From: Pseudonocardia sp. CNS-139
GTDB lineage: Bacteria > Actinomycetota > Actinomycetes > Mycobacteriales > Pseudonocardiaceae
Direction: 5' to 3'
NCBI GenBank assembly: GCA_001942415.1
Contig: MKJX01000175.1
Location: forward strand, 1-64,000
DNA: 64,000 nt
The translations under genes and the position numbers were made by a program. Positions 9,800 through 20,144 of the stretch are shown here, piece after piece (position 1 is the first letter of the stretch; each line of letters starts with the position of its first letter). Under the pieces are notes generated by a model, which did no database searches, was not told the origin of the DNA, and saw nothing but the letters and a program-made list of their open reading frames with translations.

Positions 9800-10840
9800 C
9801 TAGAGCAAAGTGCGGCTCTCGGCGTAGTGGCAGGCGGCCGGGTGGCCCTGTCCGCGGTCGACCAGCGCGGGGTTGTCGTCCACGCAGACCTGCCGCTCCG
9901 CCTCCGTCAGCTCGTCGGCGAACTTCGGGCAGCGGGTGCGGAAGCGGCAGCCGCTGGGCGGGTTGACCGGGCTCGGCATGTCGCCGACCACCGTGATCCG
10001 CTCGCGGGCCCGCTCCTTGCGGGGGTCGGGCAGCGGGATCGCCGAGATCAGCGCCTGCGTGTACGGGTGCGCGGCGGACGCGAAGAGCTGCTCGGCCGTG
10101 CCCGTCTCGACGATGCGGCCGAGGTACATCACCGCGATCCGGTCCGCGATGTGCCGCACGACGGACAGGTCGTGCGACACGAACAGGTACGACAGTCCCA
10201 GCTCGTCCTGCAGCTCGTCGAGCAGGTTGAGCACGCCCGCCTGGATGGAGACGTCGAGCGCGGAGACCGGCTCGTCGAGCACGAGCACCTTGGGCCGCAG
10301 CGCGAGCGCGCGGGCGATGCCGATGCGCTGGCGCTGGCCGCCGGAGAACTCGTGCGGGTAGCGGTTGCCGTGCTCGGGCTTGAGCCCGACGGTGCGCAGC
10401 AGGTCGCGCACGACGGTGCGGCCCTCGTCGCCGTACAGGCCGTGGATGCGCAGCGGCTCGGCCACGATCTCGTTGACGGGCAGCCGCGGGTCGAGCGACG
10501 CGTACGGGTCCTGGAAGACGATCTGCAGGTCGCGGCGCAGCGCGCGCATCTCGCCGCGGGAGAGCCTGGTCAGCTCCCGGCCCCGGTAGAACACCTCGCC
10601 GGAGGTGGCCGGCTGGAGGTTGAGCAGCGCGCGGGCGGTGGTGCTCTTCCCGGAGCCGGACTCGCCGACCAGGCCCAGCGTCTCCCGCTCGGCGAGGTCG
10701 AACGACACGCCGCACACGGCGTGCACGACGCCCACCTGCCGGCGCACCAGCCCGCGCGAGCGCACCGGGAAGTGCTTGACGAGGTTGCGGACGCTGAGCA
10801 CGGGCGGGGCGGCGGCCGGCGCGTCCGGCGTGGTCGTCAT
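9800..10840 (-). CDS. Second peptide ABC transporter, ATP-binding protein DppF/OppF type
   Basis: An intact 346-residue ATPase, last gene of the second transporter operon. Walker A is GESGSGKS, the signature is FSGGQRQR, Walker B is [12 protein letters not shown], and the switch His is in FVSHDLS. The C-terminal [14 protein letters not shown] motif with a further Cys near the end marks the oligopeptide type. It starts at ATG 10840 in an ATGA overlap with the DppD gene. The N-terminal 13 residues are Ala/Pro-rich. The set is similar in layout to the first transporter but has its own binding protein, so it probably takes different peptides. Confidence 0.93.
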   Translation of the reverse strand: MTTTPDAPAAAPPVLSVRNLVKHFPVRSRGLVRRQVGVVHAVCGVSFDLAERETLGLVGESGSGKSTTARALLNLQPATSGEVFYRGRELTRLSRGEMRALRRDLQIVFQDPYASLDPRLPVNEIVAEPLRIHGLYGDEGRTVVRDLLRTVGLKPEHGNRYPHEFSGGQRQRIGIARALALRPKVLVLDEPVSALDVSIQAGVLNLLDELQDELGLSYLFVSHDLSVVRHIADRIAVMYLGRIVETGTAEQLFASAAHPYTQALISAIPLPDPRKERARERITVVGDMPSPVNPPSGCRFRTRCPKFADELTEAERQVCVDDNPALVDRGQGHPAACHYAESRTLL

Positions 10841-11967
10841 GAGCTCTGGTCCTCGGTCTCGCGGACGAACTCGGCGAGCGCGTCGGCGTCGCTGACGGTC
10901 GTCTCGAACAGCTCGTGCGCCTCCCGGCCGGCCAGCTCCGCGGAGAAGTGGCAGGCCGCGGTGTGCTCGGCGCTCGTGGTGGGGGTGAGCTCCGGCTCGG
11001 TCTCGTCGCAGACCGGCTGCGCGATCGGGCAGCGCGGGCTGAACGGGCAGCCGGGCGGCATGTTGACGACCGACGGCGGCGCGCCGGGGATCGGCGTGAG
11101 CCGGGCCGACGCCCGGTCCAGCCGCGGGAGGCTGCCGAGCAGCCCCAGCGTGTACGGCATGCGCGGGGTGTAGAAGATGTCCTCCGCCGTGCCGCTCTCG
11201 ACGGGCTTGCCGGCGTACATGACCATCACGCGGTCGGCCTGCCCGGCGATCACGCCGAGGTCGTGCGTGATCAGCACCATCGCCGCGCCGGTGGCCCGCC
11301 GGGCGACGTCCAGCGCGTCCATGATCTGGGCCTGGACGGTGACGTCGAGCGCCGTGGTGGGCTCGTCGGCGATGATCACGTCCGGGTCGTTCGCCATGGC
11401 GATCGCGATGACGACGCGCTGGCGCATGCCGCCGGACAGCTCGTGCGGGTAGCTGTCGAGGCGGGCGCGGGCGTTCGGGATGCGGACGGTGTCGAGCAGC
11501 TCGGCCGCCCGGTCGAGCGCGGCCGCCTTGGTCATGTCGTGGTGGGCGAGCAGCGTCTCGGCGATCTGGAACCCCACGGTGTAGACGGGGTTCAGCGACG
11601 TCATGGGGTCCTGGAAGATCATCGCGACGCGCCGCCCGCGGATCTTCGTCATGGTCGCGTCGGACGCGCCGACCAGCTCCTGCCCACGGAACCGCACCGA
11701 GCCGGTGACCTGCGCGTTCCCCGGGAGGAGCCCCATCACCGCCAGCGACGTCACGGACTTGCCGGACCCGGACTCGCCGACGATGCCGAGCACCTCGCCG
11801 CCGCGCAGCGTGTAGCTGACGCCGCGCACGGCCCGCACCAGGCCCTCGTCGCTCGGGAAGCCGACGGTGAGGCCCTCGACCTCCAGGACGGTGCCGTCCG
11901 GCGGGGCCGACCCGTTCATGGAGCCGGCGCCGAGCACGTCCTCCGCGCCCGTCCCCGCGGGCGTCAC
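10837..11967 (-). CDS. Second peptide ABC transporter, ATP-binding protein DppD/OppD type
   Basis: An intact ATPase of about 376 residues. The start is taken as GTG 11967 because it forms a GTGA overlap with the stop of the permease. ATG at 11919 (MNGSAPP) is a possible internal start that would remove a non-conserved 16-residue leader. Walker A is GESGSGKS, the signature is LSGGMRQR, Walker B is [12 protein letters not shown], and the Cys motif is GCPFSPRCPIAQPVC. After the family domain there is an acidic tail of about 35 residues (ending RETEDQSS). Confidence 0.9.
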   Translation of the reverse strand: MTPAGTGAEDVLGAGSMNGSAPPDGTVLEVEGLTVGFPSDEGLVRAVRGVSYTLRGGEVLGIVGESGSGKSVTSLAVMGLLPGNAQVTGSVRFRGQELVGASDATMTKIRGRRVAMIFQDPMTSLNPVYTVGFQIAETLLAHHDMTKAAALDRAAELLDTVRIPNARARLDSYPHELSGGMRQRVVIAIAMANDPDVIIADEPTTALDVTVQAQIMDALDVARRATGAAMVLITHDLGVIAGQADRVMVMYAGKPVESGTAEDIFYTPRMPYTLGLLGSLPRLDRASARLTPIPGAPPSVVNMPPGCPFSPRCPIAQPVCDETEPELTPTTSAEHTAACHFSAELAGREAHELFETTVSDADALAEFVRETEDQSS

Positions 11968-12883
11968 TGCCGGACCCTGGTCTGCTGCGGGTCGAGCGCG
12001 TCGCGCAGCCCGTCGCCGATGAAGTTGATGGTCAGCGCGATCACGATGATGAACAGCCCTGGGAAGTAGAAGAGCCACGGCCGGGTGGTGAGCGCCGTCT
12101 GCGCCTCGCTGACGAGGATGCCGAGCGAGGTGTCCGGCGGCCGCACGCCGAAGCCGAGGTAGGACAGCGACGTCTCCAGCAGGATCGCGATCGCCACCAG
12201 GATCGTGGCGTTGACGATGATCGAGCCGAGCGCGTTGGGCACGAGGTGGCGGAAGATGATGCGCAGGTCGCTCGCGCCGAGCGCCTTCGCGGCCTCGATG
12301 AACTCCTTCTCCCGCAGCGAGAGCACCACACCGCGGGACACGCGGGAGACGTAGGCCCAGTAGAGCCCGGCGATGACCAGCGAGATCAGCCACCACGAGC
12401 CGCCGAAGTTCTGGGCGAGCATCGCGGCCACCGCGAGCAGCGGCAGCGTCAGCACGAGGTCGGAGATACGCATCAGGATCGTGTCGGTGAGGCCGCCGAA
12501 GTACCCGGCGACCGAGCCCCAGACCGTGCCGATCAGCGTGGAGAAGAGCGCGACGAGCACCGCGATCTGCAACGAGATCTGGGTGCCGCGCAGCACCTGC
12601 GCGAACTGGTCCTTGCCCACGGAGTCGGTGCCGAACGGGTGCGCGAGCGAGGGCGGCTGCGAGTTGTCCGGCGTGATCTCGCCGAAGTCGTACTGCCACA
12701 GGGCGCTGCCGACGTAGGCGAGCAGCACGAGCGCGATCAGCACGCACAGGCTGACGACGGCCAGCCGGTGCTGCAGGAACCGGCGGAACACCAGCTGCCA
12801 CTGGCTGCGCTCGGCGACGGTGAACTCGCGCTCGGGCGCGGGGAGCCCGCGGGAGCCGTGACGGGGGCGGTGCTCTCAGGCAT
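11964..12883 (-). CDS. Second peptide ABC transporter, permease DppC/OppC type (frameshifted near start)
   Basis: The main frame holds all six membrane segments, the EAA loop EAAKALGASDLRIIFRHLVP and the C-terminal LTINFIGDGLRDALDPQ. The natural start is ATG 12883 (MPESTAPVTAPAG), which overlaps the stop of the DppB gene by 8 bases. A single missing base near 12845 (a G would give PAPEREFTVAERSQW) links start and body. The stop overlaps the next GTG. Confidence 0.88.
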
Positions 12884-13854
12884 ACCGGATCCTCGGGTCG
12901 AGAACGGCGTAGAGCAGGTCGGCGATCAGGTTGAACAGGATCACCACCGAGGCCGTGACGATCAGCCAGGCCATCGTGACGTACACGTCGTCGGTGCGGA
13001 TCGCGTTGAGCAGCAGGTCGCCCATGCCGCGCCACTGGAACACGGTCTCGGTGACGACGGCGCCGCTGATGATCGACGCGATGTCGAGCGCGGTGACGGT
13101 GGTCAGCGGGATCAGCGCGTTGCGCAGCGCGTGCCGACCTCACCCGCCGCCGCGACAGCCCTTTGGCCCGCGCGAGCCGCACCGAGTCGCTGTTGAGCAC
13201 CTCCAGCATCGAGGCACGCTGGTAGCGGCTCCACGCGGCGTACGAGATCAGCGCGAGCGAGATCGTCGGCAGGATCATGTGCCCGGCGACGTCGCCGACC
13301 TGGGCCCAGAACCCCTCGGGCGGCGGCACGGACGCGGCGCCGATCGTGTAGATGACCTGCTCGTCGACGGCGTTGTTGAAGTCGATGCCCCACTGCTTGA
13401 GCAGGATCGCCAGCCAGAAGGCCGGCATCGCGAGGAAGAGGAAACCCAGGAACGTGGCCGTGTAGTCGACCTTCGAGTACTGCCGGACGGCGCTGACCAC
13501 GCCGATCACCACGGCGAGCACGACGGCCACGAGCATCGCGACGAGGATCAGGCGGATCGTGACGCCGAACCGCAGCGCCACCTCGGAGCCGATGTCGAGG
13601 TTCGACTGCACGGACGGCCCGAAGTCGCCGCGGAACAGGCCCGTGAGCCACAGCCAGTACCGCTCCATCAGCGGCAGGTCGAGGCGCAGGCGGTGCGCCT
13701 CCAGCGCGATGGTCTCCGGCGGCGGCGGCGGGTTGCGCGTCATCAGCCCGGACAGTGGGTTGCCCGAGAAGGACGCGAGGAGGAAGACGATGAACGACGA
13801 GATCAGCAGGATCGGGATGGAGACCGCGATCCGCCGCACGACGAAGGCGAGCAT
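12876..13854 (-). CDS. Second peptide ABC transporter, permease DppB/OppB type (frameshifted)
   Basis: It starts at ATG 13854 with the typical first helix (VVRRIAVSIPILLISSFIVF). The large region before helix 2 is normal. The ATPase-docking loop AKGLSRRRVR is followed by a break near 13135. In the other frame the expected ALRNALIPLTTVTALD region continues to LYAVLDPRIRYA. The break removes either two bases or adds one. The protein would have about 326 residues. Together with the DppC-type protein it forms the channel of the second peptide importer. Confidence 0.87.
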
Positions 13855-13932
13855 GTGATCTTCCGGCTGGTCGGTTCCGGCGTGAGGAGCTTGTGGCGTC
13901 CGCCGGGTCGGAGGGGCACGTTACCCCTGGTC

Positions 13933-13964
13933 GGAGGGGGACACCCGATTCGGCGTCCCCCTCC
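13933..13964 (-). terminator. Hairpin between binding-protein gene and permease operon
   Basis: GGAGGGGGAC (13933-13942) and GTCCCCCTCC (13955-13964) form a perfect 10-bp stem with a 12-base loop. It lies just after the stop of the second binding-protein gene and 80 bases before the permease start on the same strand. This is the usual place for a partial terminator or mRNA stabiliser that keeps the abundant binding protein above the membrane parts. There is no T-run. Confidence 0.6.
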
Positions 13965-13982
13965 GGCCGTCAGGAGGCGGCG

Positions 13983-15736
13983 TCAGCCGGAGGCGCGCAG
14001 GCCCCACTCGGCGATGTTGTAGGTCGGGCCGTCCAGCGAGGAGTTGTTGCGCACGTTGGCCACGCTGTCCTGCACCGCGATGAACGTCGGCTTCTGGTAG
14101 AGCGGCAGCACGTACGCGTCCTCGGAGAGGATCTGGTCCGCCTGGTTGAGCATGTCGCGGGCCCCCGCGAGGTCGGTGGAGGTCGCCGCCTCGTTCAGCA
14201 GCTGGTCCACCTGTGGGTTGTTGTAGTGCCCGTAGTTGCTCTCCGAGGTGCTCAGCCAGGTCTGCTGGGCGTTGGAGAACGGCGCGGGCGACTGGACCCA
14301 GGCGAAGACGATCAGGTCGTAGTCACCGCTGGTCAGCGTGCCGCCGAGGTCGTCGGTCGGGACGACGTCGAGCGTGATGCCGAGCGGCCGGACGTACGAC
14401 GCCAGCAGCTCGACCGTGCTCTGCCGGATCGCGTTGCCGACGGTGTAGCGGATCCGCAGCGGCGCCACGGCCTGCCCGGACGGCGTCGTGAGCTGTTGGC
14501 CCTCGGCGACGTTGGTGTAGCCGGCCTGCTCCAGGATCTGGCGGGCCTGGTCGACGTTGCCGCTGCCCTGCTCCGCCGGGATGTTGTCCTGGTAGCCCTC
14601 GTTCTGCTGCATGAACATGTGGCTGTCCAGCGGCGTGACCTCGTCGTTGAACTGACCGACGGTCTTGTCGATGATGTCCTGCCGGTTGGTCGCGACGAGA
14701 TCGCGTCGCGCAGGGCCTCGTCCGCGAGGAACGTGTTCTGCAGGTTGACGTCGAGGTGCTCCCACTGCAGGCCCAGGCCCTGGGTCTGGGACACGCCCGG
14801 CATCGCCGCGACCTGCTGCACGAGGTCCACCTGCGGCTGCGGGTAGATGACCTGCACCTCGTTGTTCTGCAGGGCGATCGGCTCCTGGGTGGCGTCCGTG
14901 ATGATCCGGAAGATCACCTGGTCCAGCTTCGGGGTGGCGGCGCCGTACCACTGCGGGTTGGGCACCATCGTCAGCGCGGTGTTGTCCTGCCAGTTGTCCA
15001 CCTGGTACGGACCGGCGGAGTACGTCGGGACGGTCGCGCCGAACCAGTTCCACGCGGCGGCGAGGCCGGCCGGCGTGTTGAGGTCGCCCTGCTGGGCCGC
15101 GACGTGGGCCGGGTAGAGCGGGGTGCCGGACGCGAACAGGTTCTGCCAGTCCGTGTAGGGCCGCGTGAAGACGATCGTCACGGTCTTGCCGCCGTTCGAC
15201 CCGGTGATCGACTCGATCTGGTCGTAGCCGGAGTTCTGCGCGGCCGCGCACTCGGGGCAGTCGCGCCCGTTCATCGTGCGCCACTGGAACGTGAAGTCGT
15301 CCGCGGTGACGGGGGTGCCGTCCGACCAGACCGCCTCGGGCCGGATCTCGTACACGATCGTCTGCGGGCTGGTGCTCGTCTGCTCGGCCGAGGCGAACAC
15401 GTCGGTGTTCAGCGTCGCGTTGAGGTCGGGCTGCGTGGTGTAGGTGTACGGCAGCACCGACTTCATCACCTGGCCCGTCTCGAAGACGTTGCCCTCGGAC
15501 GAGTTCAGGTTCCAGTTCGGGATGTTCTTCTCGAGCGCGAAGGTGAGCCGGCCACCCTGCTGCAGCTGGTCGGCCGGGACCGAGTTGCAGGTGTTGGGGT
15601 CGGCGCTGCAGTCCGCGAAAACGCCGCCCTGCGAGGCATCGCCGTCCCCGCCTCCCCCGCCGCCACCGCAGGCGGCGAGCACGAGTGCTCCCACCGCGGA
15701 CATCGCGACCAGCGCGGCTGCCCTCGTTCTCGTCAT
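13983..15736 (-). CDS. Second peptide ABC transporter, substrate-binding lipoprotein (frameshifted)
   Basis: A family 5 extracellular binding protein of about 585 residues. The start ATG 15736 gives a lipoprotein signal with lipobox VLAAC (Cys23), then a Gly-rich linker. Family blocks are IRPEAVWSDGTPVTADDFTFQW and, after a break near 14700, the C-terminal domain beginning LATNRQDIIDK and ending in the ALPLYQKP-like VLPLYQKP strand. Restoring a G in TCG-GTC would join the halves. A GTG two codons upstream (15742) is an alternative start. It heads the second transporter operon. Confidence 0.88.
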
Positions 15737-15938
15737 CGACACATGACCTCTCTCTGCTGGACCGTCCTGGTCGGACGCCCCCCTCTGTGCACCGCGGCGC
15801 GCCCATGGTGATGGACGAACGCCGCCGACGTCGGCACGGTAGGAACAGCGTGTGCGCGCGTCACCCGCGACGACCCGATCGTGACCGAAGGGTGACCGCG
15901 ACCGAACATCCCGACATGTGACTGTTACTTGCCAGTAG

Positions 15939-15953
15939 CCCCGTGCCGCGGGG
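15939..15953 (-). terminator. Short hairpin after the LpqW-like gene
   Basis: CCCCG (15939-15943) and CGGGG (15949-15953) can pair around a 5-base loop, 8 bases after the stop at 15961 on the minus strand. The stem is short and no T-run follows, so it is only a weak terminator candidate. The remaining 200 bases up to the next gene at 15736 hold its promoter, which I cannot locate with confidence. Confidence 0.35.
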
Positions 15954-15960
15954 AATGATG

Positions 15961-17846
15961 TCACCCGTTCGGGTTGCGCCAGCGTTCGGCCCCCGTTAAC
16001 GGGCCCGTCGCCAGCGGGCCCGGTCCGACGCCCGTGACGGCGTCGCCGTTCTCCGTGCTCACCACGAGGCTCATCGGCTGGAAGAGCGGGAGCGCCGGGA
16101 GCTGCGCCCACAGCACCTGCTCCACCAGCAGGGCGGTGTCCGGCCGCGGCGCGGGCGAGAGCAGCTCGTCGAACGCGGGCTGCAGCGCGGGGAAGCAGAA
16201 GCCGGACGCGCGCGCGGCGGGTCCGGGACCAGCGCGGTCGGCGCCGGGCAGCCGTAGTCCGAGGCCAGCTCCGTGGCCGGGTCGCCGCCGACCGTGCGCG
16301 GCAGCACCATCAGGTCCACCTCGACGCCGCGGGAGTCGCCGGGCGGCGCGGTGGTGGTGGTCGGGGCCGGCGTGGTCGTCGGCGTCAGGGGGGTGGCGGC
16401 GGGCGAGGCCGTCGTCGGCACCGCGCCCGGCCCCGCCGTGGGCGTCGGCGTGGGGGTCGGCGACGGCGGCACGGGGGGCACCGTGGCCTGGCCGAACAGC
16501 TCGACGGCGGGCGGCGCCACGAGCGTCACGTCGATGCGGCCGCGTCGAGCTGGGCGGCGCCACGAGCGTCACGTCGACGCGGCCGCGTCGAGCTGGGCGG
16601 CGACGGCCCGCGCGACGGCGAGGTCGTCGGAGCGTTCGGCGGCCGCGCCCACCACGAGCCGCACCGGGGACCCGGCGACCTCCCAGCGCCCGGTGGCAGG
16701 GTCGCGGCTCCAGCCGGCGCTCGCCAGCAGCTGCGCGGCGGCGACCGGGTCGGGCCGGGTCGGCGCGTCCGGCGGGGCGGTCGGGGCGTAGCCGGGCTGG
16801 GACGGGGCGAGCCCGAACGCGTCGGCCGTGACGGCCTCGGGCGCGACCTGCGCGCGCACGGCCTCGCGGTCGATGAGCGCCGCGACCCCGCGCCGGGCCC
16901 GCGGGTCGAGCAGCGGCCCGCCGTCGGCGCGCATCGCCAGCTCGGTGACGACCGGCTGCGGCGCGGGCTGCAGGCGCGGCGGCGGGTTCACGCCCGAGAG
17001 CGCGGTGCGGACGGCCTGGTCGGCCTCGGGCAGCGCCACCTCGATGTCGCCCGACGCGAGCCCGGCCGCGAGCACGGACGGGTCGGCCCGGCGCAGGACG
17101 AGCTGGTCGAGCACCGCCGGTGTGTCCCAGTAGAGGTCGTTGCGGGCCAGCACGATCTCCCCGCGGGCCCGGTCGACCGACGCGATCCGGAACGGGCCGC
17201 CGGAAGCCGGGAGCCCGTCGGTCAGCGCACCCACCCACGAGCCGGGGGCGTCCTTGAGGATGTGCGCCGGGAGCAGGTCGGAGAACAGGTGCTGCCAGGC
17301 CGGGTAGGGCCGGGAGAACACGACGTCGACGGCCTTGCCGCCGGCCCGCGAGCGCACGTCCGTGATCAGCCGGTAGCCGGCCGCGTCGACGACGCCCGGC
17401 TCGCTGCGCATCTGTTCCCAGAGGTAGACGAAGTCCTCGGCGGCGATCGGCGTGTTCGACGACCAGGACGCCTCGAGGTTGAGCTCGTAGCTCACCGTGA
17501 ACGGGTCGGTGGACACGACCCGCGCGCTCGTCGCGATCGTCGTGTCGAGCTGCATGGCGCCGCTCGCGTCGGGCCGGAACACCGACGGCAGCACGAGCGT
17601 GGACAGCGCCGTGGTCACCGGGGACTGGTGGGCGAGCAGGTGCGGGTTGAAGCCGGGGCCGAGGTCGTCGACGCCGGCCACCAGCTCCGTCGGCTCAGGC
17701 TGCGGCGTGGGGACCGGCGGAGGCGGGGGCGGCGGCGCGACGGGCTCGTTCGTGCACGCGACGAGCGCGGCCGCGAGCAGCAGCCCGGCCACCACCCGCC
17801 GAGCGCGCGACAGCAACGGGGCGCGCTTCGACACCGTCAACCTCAC
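15961..17846 (-). CDS. LpqW-like substrate-binding-protein lipoprotein (multiple indels)
   Basis: A family 5 binding-protein fold with a lipoprotein signal (lipobox LVAC, Cys31) and a Pro-rich linker. The start GTG 17846 is chosen for its GGGAGG ribosome site; an ATG at 17882 would put a non-signal extension in front. It lies next to typA on the same strand with no transporter genes of its own. This matches LpqW of mycobacteria, which acts in lipoarabinomannan/PIM synthesis rather than import. The role here is inferred from that context. A 43-bp tandem duplication (16509-16594) disrupts the frame, and a further break lies near 16215. An inserted Pro/Thr-rich stretch separates the C-terminal lobe, which ends GAERWRNPNG. 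Confidence 0.7.
16509..16594. repeat. 43-bp tandem duplication inside the LpqW-like gene
   Basis: The 43 bases beginning GGGCGGCGCCACGAGCGTCA at 16509 are repeated from 16552 with a single C/T difference. Because 43 is not a multiple of three, the duplication shifts the reading frame. With one copy and one restored base the protein reads ...QLDAAGIDVTLVAPPAVELF. The two copies differ, so this is either a real duplication that has begun to diverge or an assembly fault. Confidence 0.85.
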
Positions 17847-17906
17847 GCTCCCTCCCGCGGGCGGTCCGCCCGCGGGAGCCATCCTCGCACCGGTGGATCA
17901 GCGGCC

Positions 17907-19832
17907 TCAGTTCGCCTGCTTGGCCCGGGCCCGCGCCCTCGCGCGCAGGTGCGGGTCCAGCTCCACCTTGCGGATGCGCACCGACTCGGGCGTGACCTCG
18001 ACGCACTCGTCGTTGGCGCAGAACTCCAACGCCTGCTCCAGGTTGAGGATCGTCGGGGGCGTGAGCTTCACCAGCTCGTCGCCGGTGGACGAGCGCATGT
18101 TCGTGAGCTTCTTCTCACGGGTGATGTTGACCTCGAGGTCCTCGGCGCGGGTGTACTCGCCGACGACCATCCCGCCGTAGACCTGGGTGCCCGGCGCGAC
18201 GAACAGCACGCCGCGGTCCGCGAGCTGGTCGACCGCGTGCGCCGTGACCGGCCCGGTGCGGTCGGACACCAGCGAGCCGCGCAGCCGGGTGCGCAGCTCG
18301 CCCACCCACGGCCCGTACCCGTCGAAGACGTGGCTGGCGATGCCCGCGCCGCGGGTGATCGTCAGGAACTCGGTGCGGAAGCCGATCAGGCCGCGGGACG
18401 GGACGCGGTAGTCCAGCCGCACGCGCGACTCGCCGTGGATCATCTGGCCCAGCTCGCCCTTGCGCGCGGCCACCAGCTGCGTGACGGCGCCCAGCGCCTC
18501 GCCCGGCACGTCGCAGGACAGCTGCTCGAACGGCTCGTGCAGCTTGCCGTCGATGGTGCGCGTGACGACCTCGGGCTTGCCGACCGTGAGCTCGAAGCCC
18601 TCGCGGCGCATCGTCTCGACGAGGACGGCCAGCGCCAGCTCCCCGCGGCCCTGCACCTCCCACGCGTCGGGGCGCTCGGTGGGCAGCACCCGGAGGCTCA
18701 CGTTGCCGACGAGCTCCGTGTCGAGGCGGCCCTTGACCTGGCGGGCGGTGAGCTTGGTGCCCGGCCGCTCGTCGCGCGACCAGCGGGGACGTGTTGATGC
18801 CGACCGTCACCGCGATGGCCGGCTCGTCCACGTGGATGCGCGGGAGCGGCACCGGGCTCTCCGGGTCGGCGAGCGTGTCGCCGATCATGACGTCGGCGAT
18901 GCCGGCCACGGCCACGAGGTCGCCAGCGCTGGCCGACTCGGCCGGCACCCGGGTGAGCGCCTCGGTGCGCAGCAGCTCGGTGATCTTCACGCGGGTGACG
19001 GAGCCGTCGGCCTGGCACCACGCGACCTGCTGGCCGCGCCGGATCACGCCGGCCCGCACGCGGCAGAGCGCGATGCGGCCGAGGAACGTGGTGGCGTCCA
19101 GGTTGGTGACGTGCGCCTGCAGCGGCGCGTCGGGGTCGTCGGCGGGCGGCGGGACGTGCGCGGCGATCGTGTCGAAGAGCGCCTCCAGCCCCGGGTCGCC
19201 GGCAGGTCGCCGTCGGCGGGACGGGTGCGCGACGCGCGCCCTGCGCGGCCGCTCGCGTAGACGACCGGCAGGTCGAGCAGCTGGCCGGTGGTGGCCTCGT
19301 CGAGCTCCAGCTCGTCGGCCAGCTCCAGCAGCAGCTCCAGGCTCTCGTCCACGACCTCGGCGCAGCGGGCGTCCGGGCGGTCGGTCTTGTTCACGACCAG
19401 CACGACGGGCAGCCCGGCGGCGAGCGTCTTGCGCAGGACGAAGCGGGTCTGCGGGAGCGGGCCCTCGCTGGCGTCGACGAGGAGCACGACGCCGTCGACC
19501 ATCGACAGGCCGCGCTCCACCTCGCCGCCGAAGTCGGCGTGGCCCGGGGTGTCGACGACGTTCAGCGTCATCCCGTGCCACTCGATCGCCGTGTGCTTGG
19601 CGAGGATCGTGATGCCCTTCTCGCGCTCCAGGTCGCCGGAGTCCATGACCCGGTCGACGACCGCGGCGCGCTCGCCGAACGCGCCCGAGGCGCGCAGCAT
19701 CGCGTCGACGAGGGTGGTCTTCCCGTGGTCGACGTGGGCGACGATCGCGACGTTGCGCAGCTGCGCACCAATGCCGCGGGTCGCGCGAGACGGGTCCGCG
19801 GGGTCCGCGAGAGTGGTTGCTGCTGTGCTCAC
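17907..19832 (-). CDS. typA: TypA/BipA ribosome-associated GTPase (two frameshifts)
   Basis: A translational GTPase of the EF-G family that acts on the 50S ribosome. The start is GTG 19832. G1 is AHVDHGKT (about residues 32-39), G2/switch I lies in [11 protein letters not shown]3 is DTPGH and G4 is NKTD. The C-terminal TypA-specific domain contains [15 protein letters not shown] and [11 protein letters not shown]. Breaks near 19205 and 18790 separate the G domain, the beta-barrel domain and the C-terminal half. Joined, the length is about 640 residues, normal for actinobacteria. Loss of such a conserved gene is unlikely, so sequence error is a better explanation than a pseudogene. Confidence 0.92.
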
Positions 19833-20144
19833 AGTTCACGGTAGCCCGGCAGACCCCGTGCCCCTGCGGGGGAGTGAGGGTGCCCTCACCCGCCCGACTT
19901 GATCGATCCGACCCGCGCAGCAGCCCCCACACGCGCCGAACGGCCGTGAGCAGCGGCTGGGCGGCAGGATCCGGCCGGAACACGGCCTTCCGGACCAACG
20001 GGAGCCGCCGGGCCGTTCGCGCAGGTGGTGAAGATCACGCCCGTCGGCGGCCGGGTCGAGCAGCCCGCCCGTTTCCGTCGGCCCCCTCCCGTAGCGTGGA
20101 TCTTCGGGGGACGCTCCCCCGCCTCCGGTTGCGAACCGCGCTGG
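19833..20144. other. 312-base region between typA and the DUF559 gene
   Basis: I see no coding gene here. GTGAGGG (19874-19880) and CCCTCAC (19883-19889) form a tight palindrome 42 bases upstream of the typA start and could be a regulator site. GGGGGA (20106-20111) and TCCCCC (20115-20120) form a 6-bp stem with a 3-base loop shortly after the stop of the DUF559 gene, a candidate terminator. The typA promoter must lie in this region but is not obvious. Confidence 0.5.

Noticed and set aside
8773-9802. Insertion sequence with terminal inverted repeats
   Set aside because: The enclosed protein has no transposase motifs and no target-site duplication is visible; the palindromes are self-complementary rather than one repeat at each end.
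10837-13854. A 1005-codon frame joining a permease to an ATPase on the minus strand
   Set aside because: The frame is continuous only because of a frame break in the permease; the middle part is a shadow of the DppC gene, whose true frame is clear.
18790-19205. Programmed ribosomal frameshifting in typA
   Set aside because: No slippery sequence or stimulating structure is seen, and the same kind of break occurs in dozens of unrelated genes.
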